NCBI GenBank assembly: GCA_036429605.1 | Contig: CM071589.1 | Coordinates: 4,278,001 to 4,342,000 of the forward strand | DNA: 64,000 bases | From: Cladobotryum mycophilum | Lineage: Eukaryota; Ascomycota; Sordariomycetes; Hypocreales; Hypocreaceae | Reading direction: 5' to 3' | In this document: piece after piece, positions 36,101 through 48,474 of the stretch | Layout of the letters: each line of letters opens with the position of its first letter | How positions within the stretch are numbered: position 1 is the stretch's first letter | Translations under genes and position numbers: made by a program | Notes under the pieces: generated by a model | Seen by the model: the letters and a program-made list of their open reading frames with translations, nothing else | Database searches by the model: none | Told to the model about the DNA's origin: nothing

Positions 36101-37903
36101 CCCTGCTTGGAGTTGTCCGCCAACGCCCTTCTTTGTCCGTTGTTCATTTACGACGCATGTTGCAGATGTCAGAAGCCGGGGTGGGATTTTGTGGTCGGTA
36201 TTCCAAACAAGGCGGACGTATCCAGATATGCATGTACCCATTATACGTCACCGCCGCATTGCAAAAACCCAGTTAAGACCTTGCCGAACCTTTGGTTTGT
36301 TTGTCTTTTTAGCTTGCAGTATCCGTACAGACCTACATACCGCATCTGAGTACGTAAGGCAGGGAGGATAGCTGAGTGAAGCCAGAGAGACCAGCGGATG
36401 CAGTTACGCCGCACCTGAGAAGACTGGCCATATAGAGGCCCCTAATAGTACTAACGTGCGTTTAGTACCAAAGTTTGTACCTTGATCAAAATCCTTTTTT
36501 TTCTTTCAAAAAATTCCCGCAGGATCTTGGCTGGCCATGTCATCAGTAACGTTTCAATACATAAAGTAGAAAAGTAGTCAAGTTTTAGGTAGGTAGGTTA
36601 GTAGGTACCTGGTAAGCATACAATCATTATGAATAGGTAGATTCGTCGTCGTTATTACTATGATAATGATAATAATAGCATGCATATGCGAGTGTGTATA
36701 TGCACACCTAGCCACTAAATTTCAAAGCCGAACATAGGCTTGGTATCATCTACGTTAGGTAGTACCGTCAACGTAGGAAAGCCAAGCAGCGGTAGTACCT
36801 GGTAAGAGGCCTTATTGTCATGCTTGTACGTACCTATGCATCTCGTACTCCGGATATACAGGAAACCGTTGAATTGGGCGACGATATCTAGATCGGTGGT
36901 CGCAAGTCGAGCAATCCTAGCCCACCTGAACTGGCGGGGTGCCATTTCTGTTTCAAAGGCGGTCGAAGGTCTGGACTTGGATTCGGGCTCACTCATCAGT
37001 AAAGCAAACTCTTGCCTTCCTTGTCCAAAACATTCACCATACTATGGCGTACTTAGTAGCATCTTAGCCAAAGGGAGGGGGCTTTAATGGCCCACTCAGC
37101 CCATTGCTCTTCGCTCTCATATTCTCTCTCATCTTACTCTCTCGCTGGACACGGGATATTTGACCGCAAGGCCATAATTATGGAGCAAATATGTCTGTCA
37201 TCATTTAGTATTTTCCCATCTCCTTTAGTTGGCTACGATGGCGGGTTGCCATGGCTTTGAAAGACCGAAATAAAGACTGGGAAAAAAGCCATGTTTGCTG
37301 ATCGTTGTGTTTTGTATGGTCCAGCTGGAAGGGGGAAAAGACGCCTATAAGTCAAAACGCACACGCCCCTCTGACCACATCTGCACATGATGACGAAAAC
37401 ACACCTTTGCAGCCTTTTTTTCCTGTCTACTTATCCAAGGCCTTACTTTTTTCGACATCTCTGCATATGCACATGCACATGTTTCAGCATGACAATGAAT
37501 GAATGTTACCATAATTTATTTTGCATTCTGCAATCATTCTATTATTTAGTCACAATGAGCTCATCTTTCAATCTTGTCTGCAAGCAATGATTAGGAGAAG
37601 CTTGTCTGAGAGACACCTAACCTTACCTACGACCACTAGGTAGGTACAGTAGGTAGGTAGTGTGGGTTGTACCTACTCCATGTACGTGCCTTGTAGCTAC
37701 CTCCTGTACAGAAGGAAAGAACAAGGTCCTAAAGAAGTTAGCTGAGGCTCGCAGGCGCGTGGCGCTTCAAATGGCATGGACGACTGGGTTCGCCCTTGTC
37801 TCCGCCCTCGGCCGGGATTGAGGGTTTTCTCTCAATGACAGGGCGTGAGGCCGTCTTCAAACGCCTGCATCTTCGAATAACCTACAAGTACACACATGCT
37901 ACA

Positions 37904-37931
37904 GAGCATGGAGCATGGAGCATGGAGCATG
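37904..37931. repeat. GAGCATG heptamer x4
   Basis: Four perfect tandem copies of a 7-nt unit. The period is not a multiple of three, which argues against the overlapping ORF at 37796-38242 being coding. Confidence 0.9.
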
Positions 37932-40199
37932 GATGCTTGCACCTTGGTGCCATCTGGTGGCATTTGCGCTTTTCATGTGGCCCCTCCCTTTGCTCCTGTA
38001 ATAACCGAAGAGGCTTTTTGACACCCTCTAATCTCAAACCGCTCGCACAAGGTGGCACGAATTGGGCCCCCGCTGTTGCTGTGCGTGCTCTGTTGTGGTC
38101 TGCTGCAAGCAATGACCGTTTTGGCGAAGCTTGCGTCACAACAGGACCTCAAACTTGTTTCCCGCTCCCGAGGTGGCTACTCGTACCACCTTCACCTCTC
38201 CTCACCTTTGCAGTATTGGCATTTGCTAATTGGTTTCAGTAAAATCAAGATTCAAACAAGCCAGGGGTGAGCACACCTGAGAAGAGTCCAATAGGCGGTG
38301 GAACATGGACGCCACGGTTGGTATCAGGCCACGGAGGCGTTACTACGATACAGTATGAATTTGTTCAAACGATCAACAAGCAAACCTGAGTGTGCAACGC
38401 ACTGCGCGGGCAACTTGTCACGCGCGGTCTGATGTGTTTGGCCCGGTACCACGTCAACACCGTTCCCTCGCGTCGGCTACGGAAGCGCCGCCCGCGGCAG
38501 CTCTGAGACCAACAGCCACCACGCCCATCATGGATCCATCCGATCGTGAGCCTTGCTTTGTTGACACATGGTCCCCCAAACCTGCAACACCACGCTAACC
38601 TAACCAAACACATCCACACTATCATGGACCATCCCGTAACATGCTGCTGTAGACTATGTAGTACTGCACCCTGATCTTCCTCCCTACACCTTTTTGTGTC
38701 AAACCTGCATTTCTAGCTGATCGTCAAGCTCCCCTTACTGGTCTCCCCTTCTCGCAGCACGTAGAGGCAGCTGCAGGATGGTGGCTCCAGCTTCTAGGTA
38801 GCACCGCTCCATCATCTCCAAGACATCCATGTGAGTATACAAGCGGGCATAGCAAGTCGGTATTCATTACCTTAACTGCGCTTAGGTCCAATGCTACCAA
38901 GAGACCGCTTGGAGAGCTTGGTGCTTTGAGGTTTGGAGTCTCTGTCCCCAGACCTGTATTTTGCTCCCCTCTCTCCATCCATCCACCAAAAAAAAAACTT
39001 CCCTCCACCCCCGTCTCCGCTGCAGATGTGACTCGCACACTTGGAGTGGCTTCCGCCCCCTACCTTCCATGCGTCTGAAAACACCCATTCACAGTCACTT
39101 CCGGAATATCTTGTCTCTTTTGGCCTCCACCCTTGAACGGTATTGTGCACAAAGGCACTAGTCGTATATGTTCCACTCACATGATAAACATACATTCGAG
39201 CCTACGCTGTCCTTCTCGCTCAACTGTTATGCTCCTAGTCTTGTCTTTCAGACTTGGACGAGAGGGCACTCTCCCTACATGACCCGCTTTCTCATCGGAG
39301 AACTAAAAGCAAACAAACCGAAGAAATAAGTCGGGTTAAGAGCTTCATCCTGAAGCCGTCAAAACTGATCTCTTCCAGCGGGCGAACCGCTCATCCCCAT
39401 CAATCCGGGGCTGCTTGAGAGTGATACTCATTGTACGATTGGAGGTCTAAGAGGATAACCAGGCGTGTGGGTAAGTTCTTTCTGATGGCAATCTTTGCCG
39501 GTCTCCTAACTTCCGCATTGACATCTGACGCTTTGGTGATTATTTGCCATTACGATAGATCCTGAAGCACTTGCGGATCCCCCTTGGCCCGGTTCTCTGG
39601 CCCTCAACCGCCCATCGCCCCTCCGATCAGGCGGATCAAGTCAGCCCAACCAGACAAGGTCACAGGACACTCTAGATACCCGAAAACCCACTCTCTCATG
39701 CACGATCACTGTTTCCCCTTTCCGATCCTCAAGCGCCATCGTTAATGGCCTTGAACCAAGACATTATCAGCTTTGCCTTGAACCTTTTGCCTACTTTACC
39801 TAGTTCCTTGGGACTTCTTAGTCCAACATAGCAGGCTCCCCTAGCACCCGTGGGAGCTCACATCTAGCCGTCGCTCTCCCAGCTGTCATCGTCGTGGCCT
39901 GAACACCCATGGCCTTGGCCAACCCGCTTCCCGCCTCATCAACAACTGACGATTAATTTTGCCACAGACATCTTGTTAGCAGCCGGCGAACTGTACTTTC
40001 CTCTCTTGAACGACTCTAGCAGTAGTCAGGACTGGTTGGTAGATAATTACAGATTGTCGATTCACTCAAGATTCCCCTACCCTTACACCCGCATCTTCCG
40101 TATAAAATCCCTTAGATAGCATGAGGAAATCTCCTGACTTGTCTACCAACTCCGCGTCGATCTCCATACCCTAAACCTACACATACACAAAACACAACT

Positions 40200-40913
40200 A
40201 TGCCTTTTCAACATGTAAGTCAGTCTTAAAAAAACCACCCTTTCATGTTTGTGGTTTGCTACTTTGAGCCCCCTCTTACCAGTTACCTGACACATTTAGC
40301 TCTCTCCATTTTAATATTATGCACTATAATAACTAATCAACTTGCTCAGCCATTCCAGGAAACACAGTTCGATATATTCGACTGGTATCCGAAATACCAA
40401 TCCTGCCTACGCTACTTTCATGAACAGGCACAGCACACAAATGCCGTCCAAGCCGTTGCCGCAAATGTCAATATCCGGCTCCCATTTCAAAAGAATCAAC
40501 ACCTCTCGGGGCAATCCTCCGGTGCTGGCCCTGCGCCGAGCCAGGCTACACCTGACGCCGATGCATCCCTGATCCCCTACGTCCGCCGCCTGGTTGCTAC
40601 CGGCTTCGACTCACCAGCTATCCTCCATGGCTTCTTTGGCGACGACTGGCCTGCAGGCATTGGCCCCATCCACGAGAACGAGCGGAAAAACTACCTTTTT
40701 GCGGCCAAGAGCGACACTTGGCTCAAGGTGAAGGCTAGTTACGATTTGGAAGATGGCCAGACGATACCATTCTTACGACCGCTCCAAGGGGTTACGGAAA
40801 ACGAGATACAAGCTGCAGAGGCTAGCTGGAGCGAGTGGCTCGCGATGCAAGACTGGATGCTGGGCCCTCGGGCTCCTGGAGGGGGTGCTCAGGCGTCTCG
40901 AGGCAACAGATGA
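40200..40913 (+). CDS. Conserved hypothetical protein, function unknown
   Basis: Two exons, 40200-40214 and 40350-40913, with a 135-nt GTAAGT-CAG intron; 192 residues. The 15-nt first coding exon gives MPFQH, which joins PFQETQFDIFDWYPKYQSC. Conserved-looking blocks are LIPYVRRLVATGFDSPAILH, GFFGDDWPAGIGPIHENER, the stretch reading DGQTIPFLRPL (about residue 145) and WSEWLAMQDWMLGPRAP near the end. There is no signal peptide or membrane segment; Asp/Trp/Pro are rich. Homologues occur in Hypocreales, and I recall apoptosis-inhibitor-like names attached to some, but that label is weak and I do not adopt it. Reading on without splicing would give a spurious hydrophobic N-terminus from 40245, so the spliced start is preferred. 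Confidence 0.8.
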
Positions 40914-41809
40914 CCGGGGTTGAAACATGTATAATTTTCCACCAATTACCGCACGATTTATCTGATATAAAAGAGTTGTGGGTTAAGAGAGGGATGAATA
41001 AGTTTGAAATATACATATATGCATTTATTGGGATTGATGATAGAATGGCTAGGAGATAGGCAAATCGAAGGAGCTGATTCATGTCACTCAGCAGGGTTCA
41101 CACTCCTACAAGGGATTCGCGCAGTATATGACTATAGCCGAGTTGAGCGGCAATTGCGTGCAACACGACCGATATGACATTTAGCTTCCTTCTCTCCGCC
41201 TCCCATCGTTGATAATGAGGGCATCTCGGCCCCTCCATCCCATCGTTGCTTGCTATGTATGTATGTATGTACACAAGACCGGGACTCCATCGTCGCTGAC
41301 TTTAAAAAGAGAAAGCCATACCAGTCAGTTCACGAAAGTGCTTTCACCAACACCCTTCTCCCCTACTCTCGCGACTTCATCCACTGTCTCCTCATCTTCC
41401 CAGAGCATCAATTTACCCCGTAGGGGCCAAGGGGGGCTTCTTGCTATCCCAGGCCAAACAAAAAAATCAGGAGCACGATGCTTTGCATATTTTGAACCGA
41501 AACGCCACTACCCGCCAATGATCCAAAGGCAAATTCACTTTTTTGGTTCCCTCTGTGTACCTGAGCCCCAAACTCGACCTGTATGCATGCCATATAGTGT
41601 TTTTTGGGAACGAGAATGCGCAACCAAAGCAGGACGAAAGCGGGTGGTTAATAAAAAGAAAAGAAGGGATTCGGGATGACAAAAACATTTAAAAAAACAT
41701 TAAGCAGTTAAAGAAGTGCCTCGGACCGCGCTTCCTCATAATCTTCTGTTAAGCTTGACTACCAGGCCAAGCTCATATCATCAAGTAAAACACCAAAAGC
41801 AAATGGATA
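40914..41809. other. Convergent intergenic region with TATG microsatellite
   Basis: About 0.9 kb between converging genes. It holds a TATG tetranucleotide repeat at 41254-41271. A 156-codon ORF (41209-41679) spans the repeat and has no protein-like features. Confidence 0.55.
41254..41271. repeat. TATG tetranucleotide microsatellite
   Basis: About four and a half tandem TATG units. Confidence 0.8.
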
Positions 41810-44800
41810 TTAGTTGAGGAATCCTTTGCAGGCTGCTGTGCCACATAAGCAGGGAATGCGATCCAAGCTGCCGATTTCTCGCTCGAATTTGTAGTCATAT
41901 GTTAATTCCTCGTCTAAAATAGTTTGTTAGCACAAATAAAGTAGCATAGATAGGCGAAGTTGACAAAACTTACTCATGGCGATGTCGCGAAGGGCATAAA
42001 TGACAATGCGCTTGCTGCCTTCTACCTTGATAATCTTGGCTGTGCAATTAGGCATGCAGCTGTGGTTGATAAACCGCGCAATGCCTCCCTTCTTCGTAGC
42101 ATCGATGACGGTATTGTCGTCAATACGGAATAGATAACTACTACCAATACCACTCTTAAGATATCGTTTTTCTCGTATCTCAGCAATCTGCTGGCGCACC
42201 TCCTCGCCGACATACTCGATAATCATGTCGTCCTTGCCAATGTTCTCCATTGCATAGAGGCCCCAGTTATGAATGGCGGACCGAGCGAATTTGACGGGTT
42301 TCTTCCGCTTCTTAAGCTGGTTGAATTTGAATACATCAGAGTCCTGCCCGAGCGTTTTCTTTTGGTCGTTGAGGTCAGCGACGTATCGACGATTAGTAGC
42401 GCGATTGGCTCTTGAGTTGCCCTTGGCGATGAGCTTCTCTGCAGCAATCTTGGCCGCTTCGTTGGCAGCGGCAGCAGCATCTCTGCCAGTCTTCTTAAAC
42501 GAAGCCTCTCGCTCTTCTCTAGCCTTCTGAACCTTGATGTGGTGGGGCAGATACTTAGATTTTTCAGAGTTAAGAATCTTTTTGGTTCCCTCCGTCCGCG
42601 CGCAGCCCGTTGAATTGGAAACATAGTAGCCTTCGATGGAAACAGGTTTCTTCAAAACACCACCTGATGAGTTGAGCTCCCTTACGCGATTCCGTTTCCA
42701 TAGCCATAGCTCTGGATCGCCAAGTTCGCTAATCTGGAACCTCTTTTGTAATTTGGCAAGATCCGGAATGTCGTTAGGACCCAGCGATAAGTCTGTCAAT
42801 GAAGCAATATCGGGTTTGAATCCATCGGGCAGTGCCAATGCCGCTGTCATAGGTTCTGTTGAGAAAAGCTTTTCATCATATTTTTCTACAACGACAGGTG
42901 CTTGTGGTGGCTCCTCAATCTCGATCTTCTCCGGTTCGGCACCGACTTCTTCAATCTCGTCAGGTTGGTTGAGAGCTTCCTGCTGTCTTTTCAGTGCTTC
43001 CCGCTCTTCGAATATCTGCTTCTTTGTCTTCTTCTTCGCCTTGGCGGGCTTCTTCTTTGTGCCCTTTAAGGGCTGTGACTGTGACAGAGGCGTCTCCGAA
43101 CGAGATAAGCTATTGTCTTCAACAGCTTCAGGTTCTGGGCCCGGATCCTCCGAATCTTCAGGAGCCTTGAGATTAGTGTTAAGGTGATTAATCTTAACAC
43201 CAAACAACTCTTCATCTGATTTCTTTTGGCGCTTAAGTGCGGCCTCAACTGCAATCTCTAGCTTTCGCTTCTTTGCAAGAGGTCCGTCTGTAATAGCCAG
43301 ACTGGCCTCTGTCATTGAGTCATCCTCAGGCGGGTCCCATGATGTGAACTCATCCTTGGATGCTTCATCATCTGTGCTCATTCGACTCCGCGGCCGTGAA
43401 TCAGGGTCCTCAGTATCACGAGCATTAAGCACTCTGGTATCCGTATCATCATCGGATTCAAAGTCGCTTTCTAGACTCTTGAGACGATGGTGTAATGAAC
43501 GAATTGCAGTACGTGCTACCGCCCCACGTTTGCGTGCAAAAGGGTCAACAAAAGCATTACGGTGTGCCTGTCCCTTGATCTTGGACTTGCGTATCCTTGG
43601 TAAGGCTTTTGGCTCAAAGCGACCCGTCCGACGCTCGATAGGATCTGCCCGCGAATTCGGGGTCCCAGCTCTTGGTACGTCGTTGTCGCCATCAAGAACC
43701 ATCTCATCATCATCTGCTTCCGGGGGTAAGATATTAAGTCTTCTTCTTTTGGCGACGTGATTGGCGGGATCGAGAAATTCGCCGAGGGCTGGTGCCGCAA
43801 CTTGAGTCCGGATATGTCTAATCAGATGTTCTGTCATCTCTCGTCTGACTGCTTCCACAGCTTCAATGACTGGGTCAAAATTCTTCGCTCTTTGTCTTCT
43901 TTCTTCTTCCAAATCGGCTTCTTCCTCCCGACGTTTCCGATTAACCTCCGTTTTCTCTGAGTGGTGATCCTTTCTCACTCTAGATGCTCTCTCAGGGCTC
44001 AAGCTAGCCTTGCGCGCAGATTGCGCTGGCCGGGGCAGACAGAGTTGCATTGACATATTATAATTGAAGAATTCGGTATGATTGACAGCACGAAAGCATC
44101 GCTCTGCCTCTGTCCTTCCTGTAAAGGAATTGTCAAAAACGATGTAAAAACCAGTCTTGTCGAGGCGAACATCATCGAATCCATAATTCTTCAAGCGCTT
44201 CTTCATGTGCGGTATTATACTGGGCAAGGTAGGAACACTTTCGCTTCCGACGAAGATGTATGGGTCATTCGCAAGTTGTGTGGAGATATTTTGTGTTTCA
44301 GCATTGACATTCGACCGAGCTGGTAGGGGCAGGGTTGGCTGCGGTGTTGTTGCTGCCATAGTTGCTGGAGGCGGTCTTTGAGCCGCCGGTCCTTTCGGGG
44401 CTGTTGGGGGCGGTCGCACGAATCCGTTGGCAGTTGCTGACTTGGGGCCAGTAGGGGGAGGTTTTAATCGCGATGATTCTTTTGCTAGTTTCTCCTTTTC
44501 TTTTTTCAAGTGATCTTCCAGCATACGGCGACTCTTTCGGCCTTCTGGATCGTATTCCACCTTGACTATATCGGCATCGACTTTTATCCCCCTGGCGCGG
44601 ACAGCTCTTCTAGCGGCATCAATAGCAGACACACGAGGACGATCGGGGCGTTTGGAATCTCGGTAACGGATAGTAGCGAAGCCAAGATAGCTTCCAGTTT
44701 CGGGATGCATCTTATTGCTGCTCTCAGCAATTTCGCCAAATGTAGCGAAAATGGCAGTGACCTTGTTAAACGAAACAAGTGGATTGTATCGAGTTACGAG

Positions 44801-45708
44801 GATCTGGGTTGGGGGCCCAGGGCCAATAGACGTCTTTGAGTCAAAAGGATACGGTTTCAAGTTTTCCGGTGCGTGGCGCAAACGGGCTTTTGGTAAATAG
44901 TAGTCGGTGTTGATGTATCCGAGTCTCCCTCCCGCCTTTGCCAGGCGAGGATCCGCAGGGGGCGTCATCTTCCTGTCCAAATATTAGCCACGACTACTCA
45001 ACGAGGATGACGCCCCCCCCCCTTCAGCGGGGAGAAATGTATACTTATACGTACCAAGCCAAACGCCTTGTAAATCGGTTTCGCACTCTTACTAACGTTC
45101 TTGTTGCGCAATCGGTCGACGAGCGGATCATATGTGCATATGCGGCCTTTGGCAGAAGGCAGAGGATCTCGAGCTGGGATGCGAGCAATCGGAGGAGCGC
45201 CATCCGATTGTGAATCGCAATGAGGTCTAGGTAATGTAGTTTGAGAGGTACGGCTGGGGGCCCGATCGGTGGCCGGGAGTATAGACATATCTGACTTCGC
45301 GAGAGGCGGGTTGGAGGAAGAAGGTGAATCTATAGGAGCAAGAGGGGTGACACTCATAGACGGCCCAGATGATGAGCTAGTCGTAATTGGCCGGGCAGTA
45401 TTGCTGAATATTGAAGATGCTGAGCTAGCGTGTGAGCTTGCAGAATCAACAGTGCTTGGGATGTCTCCAGGCGACGATTCGTTATCGTCCATGAGATGAG
45501 GGGCATCCGAAGAGGCACCCCGGTGGAGTGTTCGAGAGGAGTTATTCACGTCGGTATCGGTTAGAAAGGCGGTGTCTGGTAACAAATCGGCCGCTTGGGC
45601 GCTGCGCTTCGATCGTTCCCGGTCGACTCGTCCCTGGGCCTCTGCTCTGACCTTTGGGGCGTTGGGGAAGAACTGTGCGAAGCTCGCGCCAGTCGGCGGG
45701 CGAGTCAT
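41810..45708 (-). CDS. set1: Set1 histone H3 lysine-4 methyltransferase (COMPASS catalytic subunit)
   Basis: Three exons: 45708-45055, 44968-41974 and 41913-41810; introns 86 and 60 nt; 1250 residues, the normal fungal Set1 size. The N-terminus is Ser-rich. The block DPRLAKAGGRLGYINTDYYL precedes an RRM near residues 272-322 (TQILVTRYNPL...YLGFATIRYRD), then the Set1 RNA-binding/Spp1 region and long charged coiled stretches. An n-SET block precedes the SET domain (about 1105-1230) with NHSC, the catalytic Tyr in NEELTYDYKF and the post-SET CLCGTAACKGFLN, which is completed only by the short last exon. It methylates H3K4 in the nucleus for active transcription. The first intron contains a C10 run (45013-45022), and its acceptor is GACAGGAAG; the nearer ACAG would break the frame. 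Confidence 0.97.
45013..45022. repeat. C10 homopolymer inside set1 intron 1
   Basis: Ten consecutive C on the plus strand, within the first set1 intron. Its length may be misread, but this does not affect the coding frame. Confidence 0.8.
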
Positions 45709-46546
45709 CGTGTCGATGCGCTCTTGCTATCTCTTGTGCCGTATAGCAATCATGATACCTCATGCCAATTCCTATAGTATGCACCATGCATGGTATGGTC
45801 GTCGGTAGTTCTTCCCAGCGGGTGGTCGAAAATTAATGGTACGCGCCAAGATGAAGTTCACGCGACCTAGCAACAAGTAAATTGATACAGCGTTTGGCGA
45901 CGACGGCTTCTGCTTCGCCCAGGACGCCCGCTGGCCTGTAAAAAGCGAATGAGGTAGTAAAAATAGCGTCCGCGACCGCAGTACGATGGGCAACACGCTC
46001 TGCGGCCGGAAAATAGAGCGTTGATGGGTGAAAAATGCCGTGACGAAAGGGTCAGAGGTTGAAGGTCGGCTACAGAGTTTAAGGGACAATGAATGATCCT
46101 TGTTGGCTCGGGCCAGTCAGCGAGTGGATTGCCAATACTGCTCAGCGAGAATAAACTCCGGCGTCTGGAGCCACAATTATCCGGTCGCAGCGCTGTGCAG
46201 TTTGGCGCGGAGGTTCACCCTCTCAATTTGAGCTTCTCTTGATAAGGAGGCGTTACGTTGATCAACCCAATTCATTGCTAATATTACCCTCATTCCCTGT
46301 TATCATATGTAGCTAATTCACTTTTTATTTATATAGTTATTCTGTTGAGAAATTCATCATAGAGTGAAGCCAATGTCTTCTTCACTTCCCGAACAAATTC
46401 ATTTTATCCTACCAACAAATCTATGACAATGGACAATTAAATTATACTTCATGATGCCCTCAGCTCTAAAATCAAAATGCTTTCTTTCTTCACGTAATTC
46501 ACTCGTTCACTTCAAAAATCCATCCTCATGTGATGAACGAACCCCG
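45709..46546. other. Intergenic region upstream of set1
   Basis: About 840 nt between the set1 start and the 3' end of the next minus-strand gene. A 105-codon minus-strand ORF at 45772-46089 is low complexity and rejected. A/T-rich 3'-UTR-like sequence lies around 46300-46540. Confidence 0.5.
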
Positions 46547-47893
46547 TCAAATATCAAGCTTCATCTCAAACTCCTCGTCATCGTCAGACTCGTGATAAGG
46601 AACACTGATCAATGGTAAATCCATCTCATCGTCTTCCTCCTCATCAAAAATGGATAAAAACTGTGGCTGTGAGTGTTCTTCTCTAGCTAAATCTTGTTCC
46701 GACGCGATTTGTCTCATGCGAGCCGGTGTTATGGTCAACTGCAAGTCATCACTATCAAAAATAGGCACCGTTCGTGTTGTCCGAATTGGGCGACTCAGGT
46801 TGGTCTCTCCGCGATTATGAAGGACAGATGATGCAGATCTACCTTTAGTATAGCCAATAGTTGTTCTCGATGCCGTCTCTCCAGCAGAACTCGCAGAGCG
46901 TGGAATTAGGGAATGGTTGGTGGGGTTGTTCGGGCCAATTCCTCGAATTTTCGATACCATTGGCTTTCTCATTGGAATCTGCGAGACCATTGGCTGAGAC
47001 GCACCTGAAGCAATCCCCAATGCAGATGCCGCCCGACGTGATGACAGTGTCGGAGGATACCTCTGGTGAGTTGATTTGGGCTGCCTCTCAGCATACTTGA
47101 ATGTATCTTGTGCCTTGTTAATATGCTTTTCAGGGATATCGGAAGCATTCCAGGTAAGCTCTTCGGTTTCCATCTCGTTTCTGTGCACAGCCTCTTCGAG
47201 CACCGTAGCCATTTCCTCGTTGAATTCTTTTTCCATCCGAGACACGCCATTCTCATCAACAGGATTGTAGAAGTGTTGATAGTAACCCTTGAACAAATTG
47301 CCTTTCTTTAGACCCTCGAACGTAAGACCACCTGCTGGGAGCACGTCGGATTGATAAGGAAGGGCCTTTGGCCGTGGGGGGCGTATTCGGGCTCATCGTG
47401 GTCCAGACTAGAGCTCTGTTTCGCCGTGAGGAAGAGTTTTCTTGCCCCTGCCGATTTTTGTTTCGGCTTTTGAACTGTGGTCTGTCGAGTTTGGCTTTTC
47501 TCGATGTCTTTGGCGATATCCTTCGCTCCACCAGATTTGCCTTGGCCAGTTCGAGCCTTGGCATTTGTTGTCTTGTTGCCAAGCACAGCTCGTGTCTGAG
47601 GTTCTGTAAACAAAGTTAGCATTCAAAAGGGAACCAACCAACTGGTTTTCAGAGGAATGGCATCTACCATTTGGTGTCACCAGGGTTTGGTGAGCTCCCG
47701 TTCCTTTAACCAACAATTTCCCATCCCCCACATTTCCACCCTTTCCACCAAAACCGCCCGGCGCGTTCTCATCATGTTTGCCGAATTTTGAGGGGGTCTT
47801 GGGGTACCTAGCCCCAGGCGTCTTGGGTGCTTGTTTGGTAGGAACCTGATGGCTGAGCACCAAGTTCTCTTGGTCGCGATGCGCGGCAAGCAT
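46547..47893 (-). CDS. Conserved ascomycete protein, possible securin-like (frame break)
   Basis: Exons 47893-47668 and 47603-46547, with a 64-nt intron. The N-terminus is KTPG/KTPSK-rich with repeated Lys-Thr-Pro motifs (APKTPGARYPKTPSK, HDENAPGGFG). Across the intron it reads LVTPNEPQTRAVLGNKTTN, which contains RAVL, a destruction-box-like RxxL. Further on, DEPEYAPPRPKALPYQSD and VLPAGGLTFEGLKKGNLFKG, GYYQHFYNPVDENGVSR and an acidic C-terminus form the conserved part. The frame breaks in the G6 run 47376-47381 (C6 on the coding strand); one extra base gives a continuous 427-residue protein. The Pro-directed, RxxL-bearing N-terminus and acidic C-terminus recall securin (Cut2/Pds1), but this is inference and could be wrong. 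The ATG at 47893 is the first true Met. Confidence 0.7.
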
Positions 47894-48474
47894 AGCTCCA
47901 ACCGAATGAACCAATTGCTTGAGAATATGAATTTTGGTATTTCGTACGTGACACGTTGATGCGCAAGGGCGTTAGACAAATGAAAAGTAATGGCTGGATA
48001 GTTGTTGCAGACAGGACATAGCGCTGCGAGGCGAGCTTGGCTATCTGTTTGCCGGTGGTCGGGATAGCATTCATTAGCCGTTGGCTAGACAACGGAGTCT
48101 TGTCAGGGCGGGTTGCTCCCTTTACTTTGGATGCCACAGCAAGTTTGGGGGGATTGAGCGAATGTACGTACCCTTTTGCGAAATATGATGCGGGGCCCAA
48201 CCGTCACAAGCCACAGAGCACAGACTCAGCCCCATCAAGCCAGCAAGGGACAGAGCAGCCTGGGCAAGGCACCTACCTGAAGTCAGTACGCAGTACGTGT
48301 ATGTAATGTCCTTGGAGGGGCATCAAGTCCTCCTTACCCCACCCCCTTTCCTTAACCTGTCTAACCTCAAGTTTACCTACCAACCTACTTATCTAGAACT
48401 CGAATCCTCACCAACCTTATTTTACTCACCAACTACCTGCTCAACCACAATCAACCCATCATACATCACACAAA
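47894..48474. promoter_or_regulatory. Divergent promoter region (securin-like / tropomyosin)
   Basis: About 580 nt separate the two divergent ATG codons. C/T- and CCTACC-rich sequence lies close to the tropomyosin start (48330-48474), typical of fungal 5' UTRs. No ORF is accepted here. Confidence 0.5.

Larger units (their letters stand above)
31538..40199. other. 8.7-kb stretch with no supportable gene
   Basis: The largest gene-poor part of the window. Candidate ORFs of 93-156 codons (33006-33356 plus, 34461-34922 minus, 35806-36276 plus, 36715-36996 minus, 37796-38242 plus) show no family features, coherent codon pattern or splice partners that I can recognise. The stretch holds a G9 run (32730-32738), a GC-rich hairpin (33107-33132), a GAGCATG tandem repeat (37904-37931) and clusters of TACCTA/TAGGTA words (36588-36612, 37621-37690). 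I see no terminal repeats, target-site duplications or transposase motifs. The last ~1 kb (about 39.2-40.2 kb) is CT-rich and probably promoter or spliced leader of the 40.2-kb gene. Confidence 0.5.

Noticed and set aside
35806..36276. 156-codon plus-strand ORF
   Set aside because: Overlaps other long ORFs in different frames and shows no protein-family features.
36715..36996. 93-codon minus-strand ORF
   Set aside because: Has an ATG and looks mildly protein-like, but is alone, short and unrecognised.
37796..38242. 148-codon plus-strand ORF
   Set aside because: Spans a GAGCATG tandem repeat of period seven and lacks any domain.
41209..41679. 156-codon plus-strand ORF
   Set aside because: Runs through a TATG microsatellite; composition is not protein-like.
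45772..46089. 105-codon minus-strand ORF upstream of set1
   Set aside because: Low complexity, no domain, lies in the promoter region.
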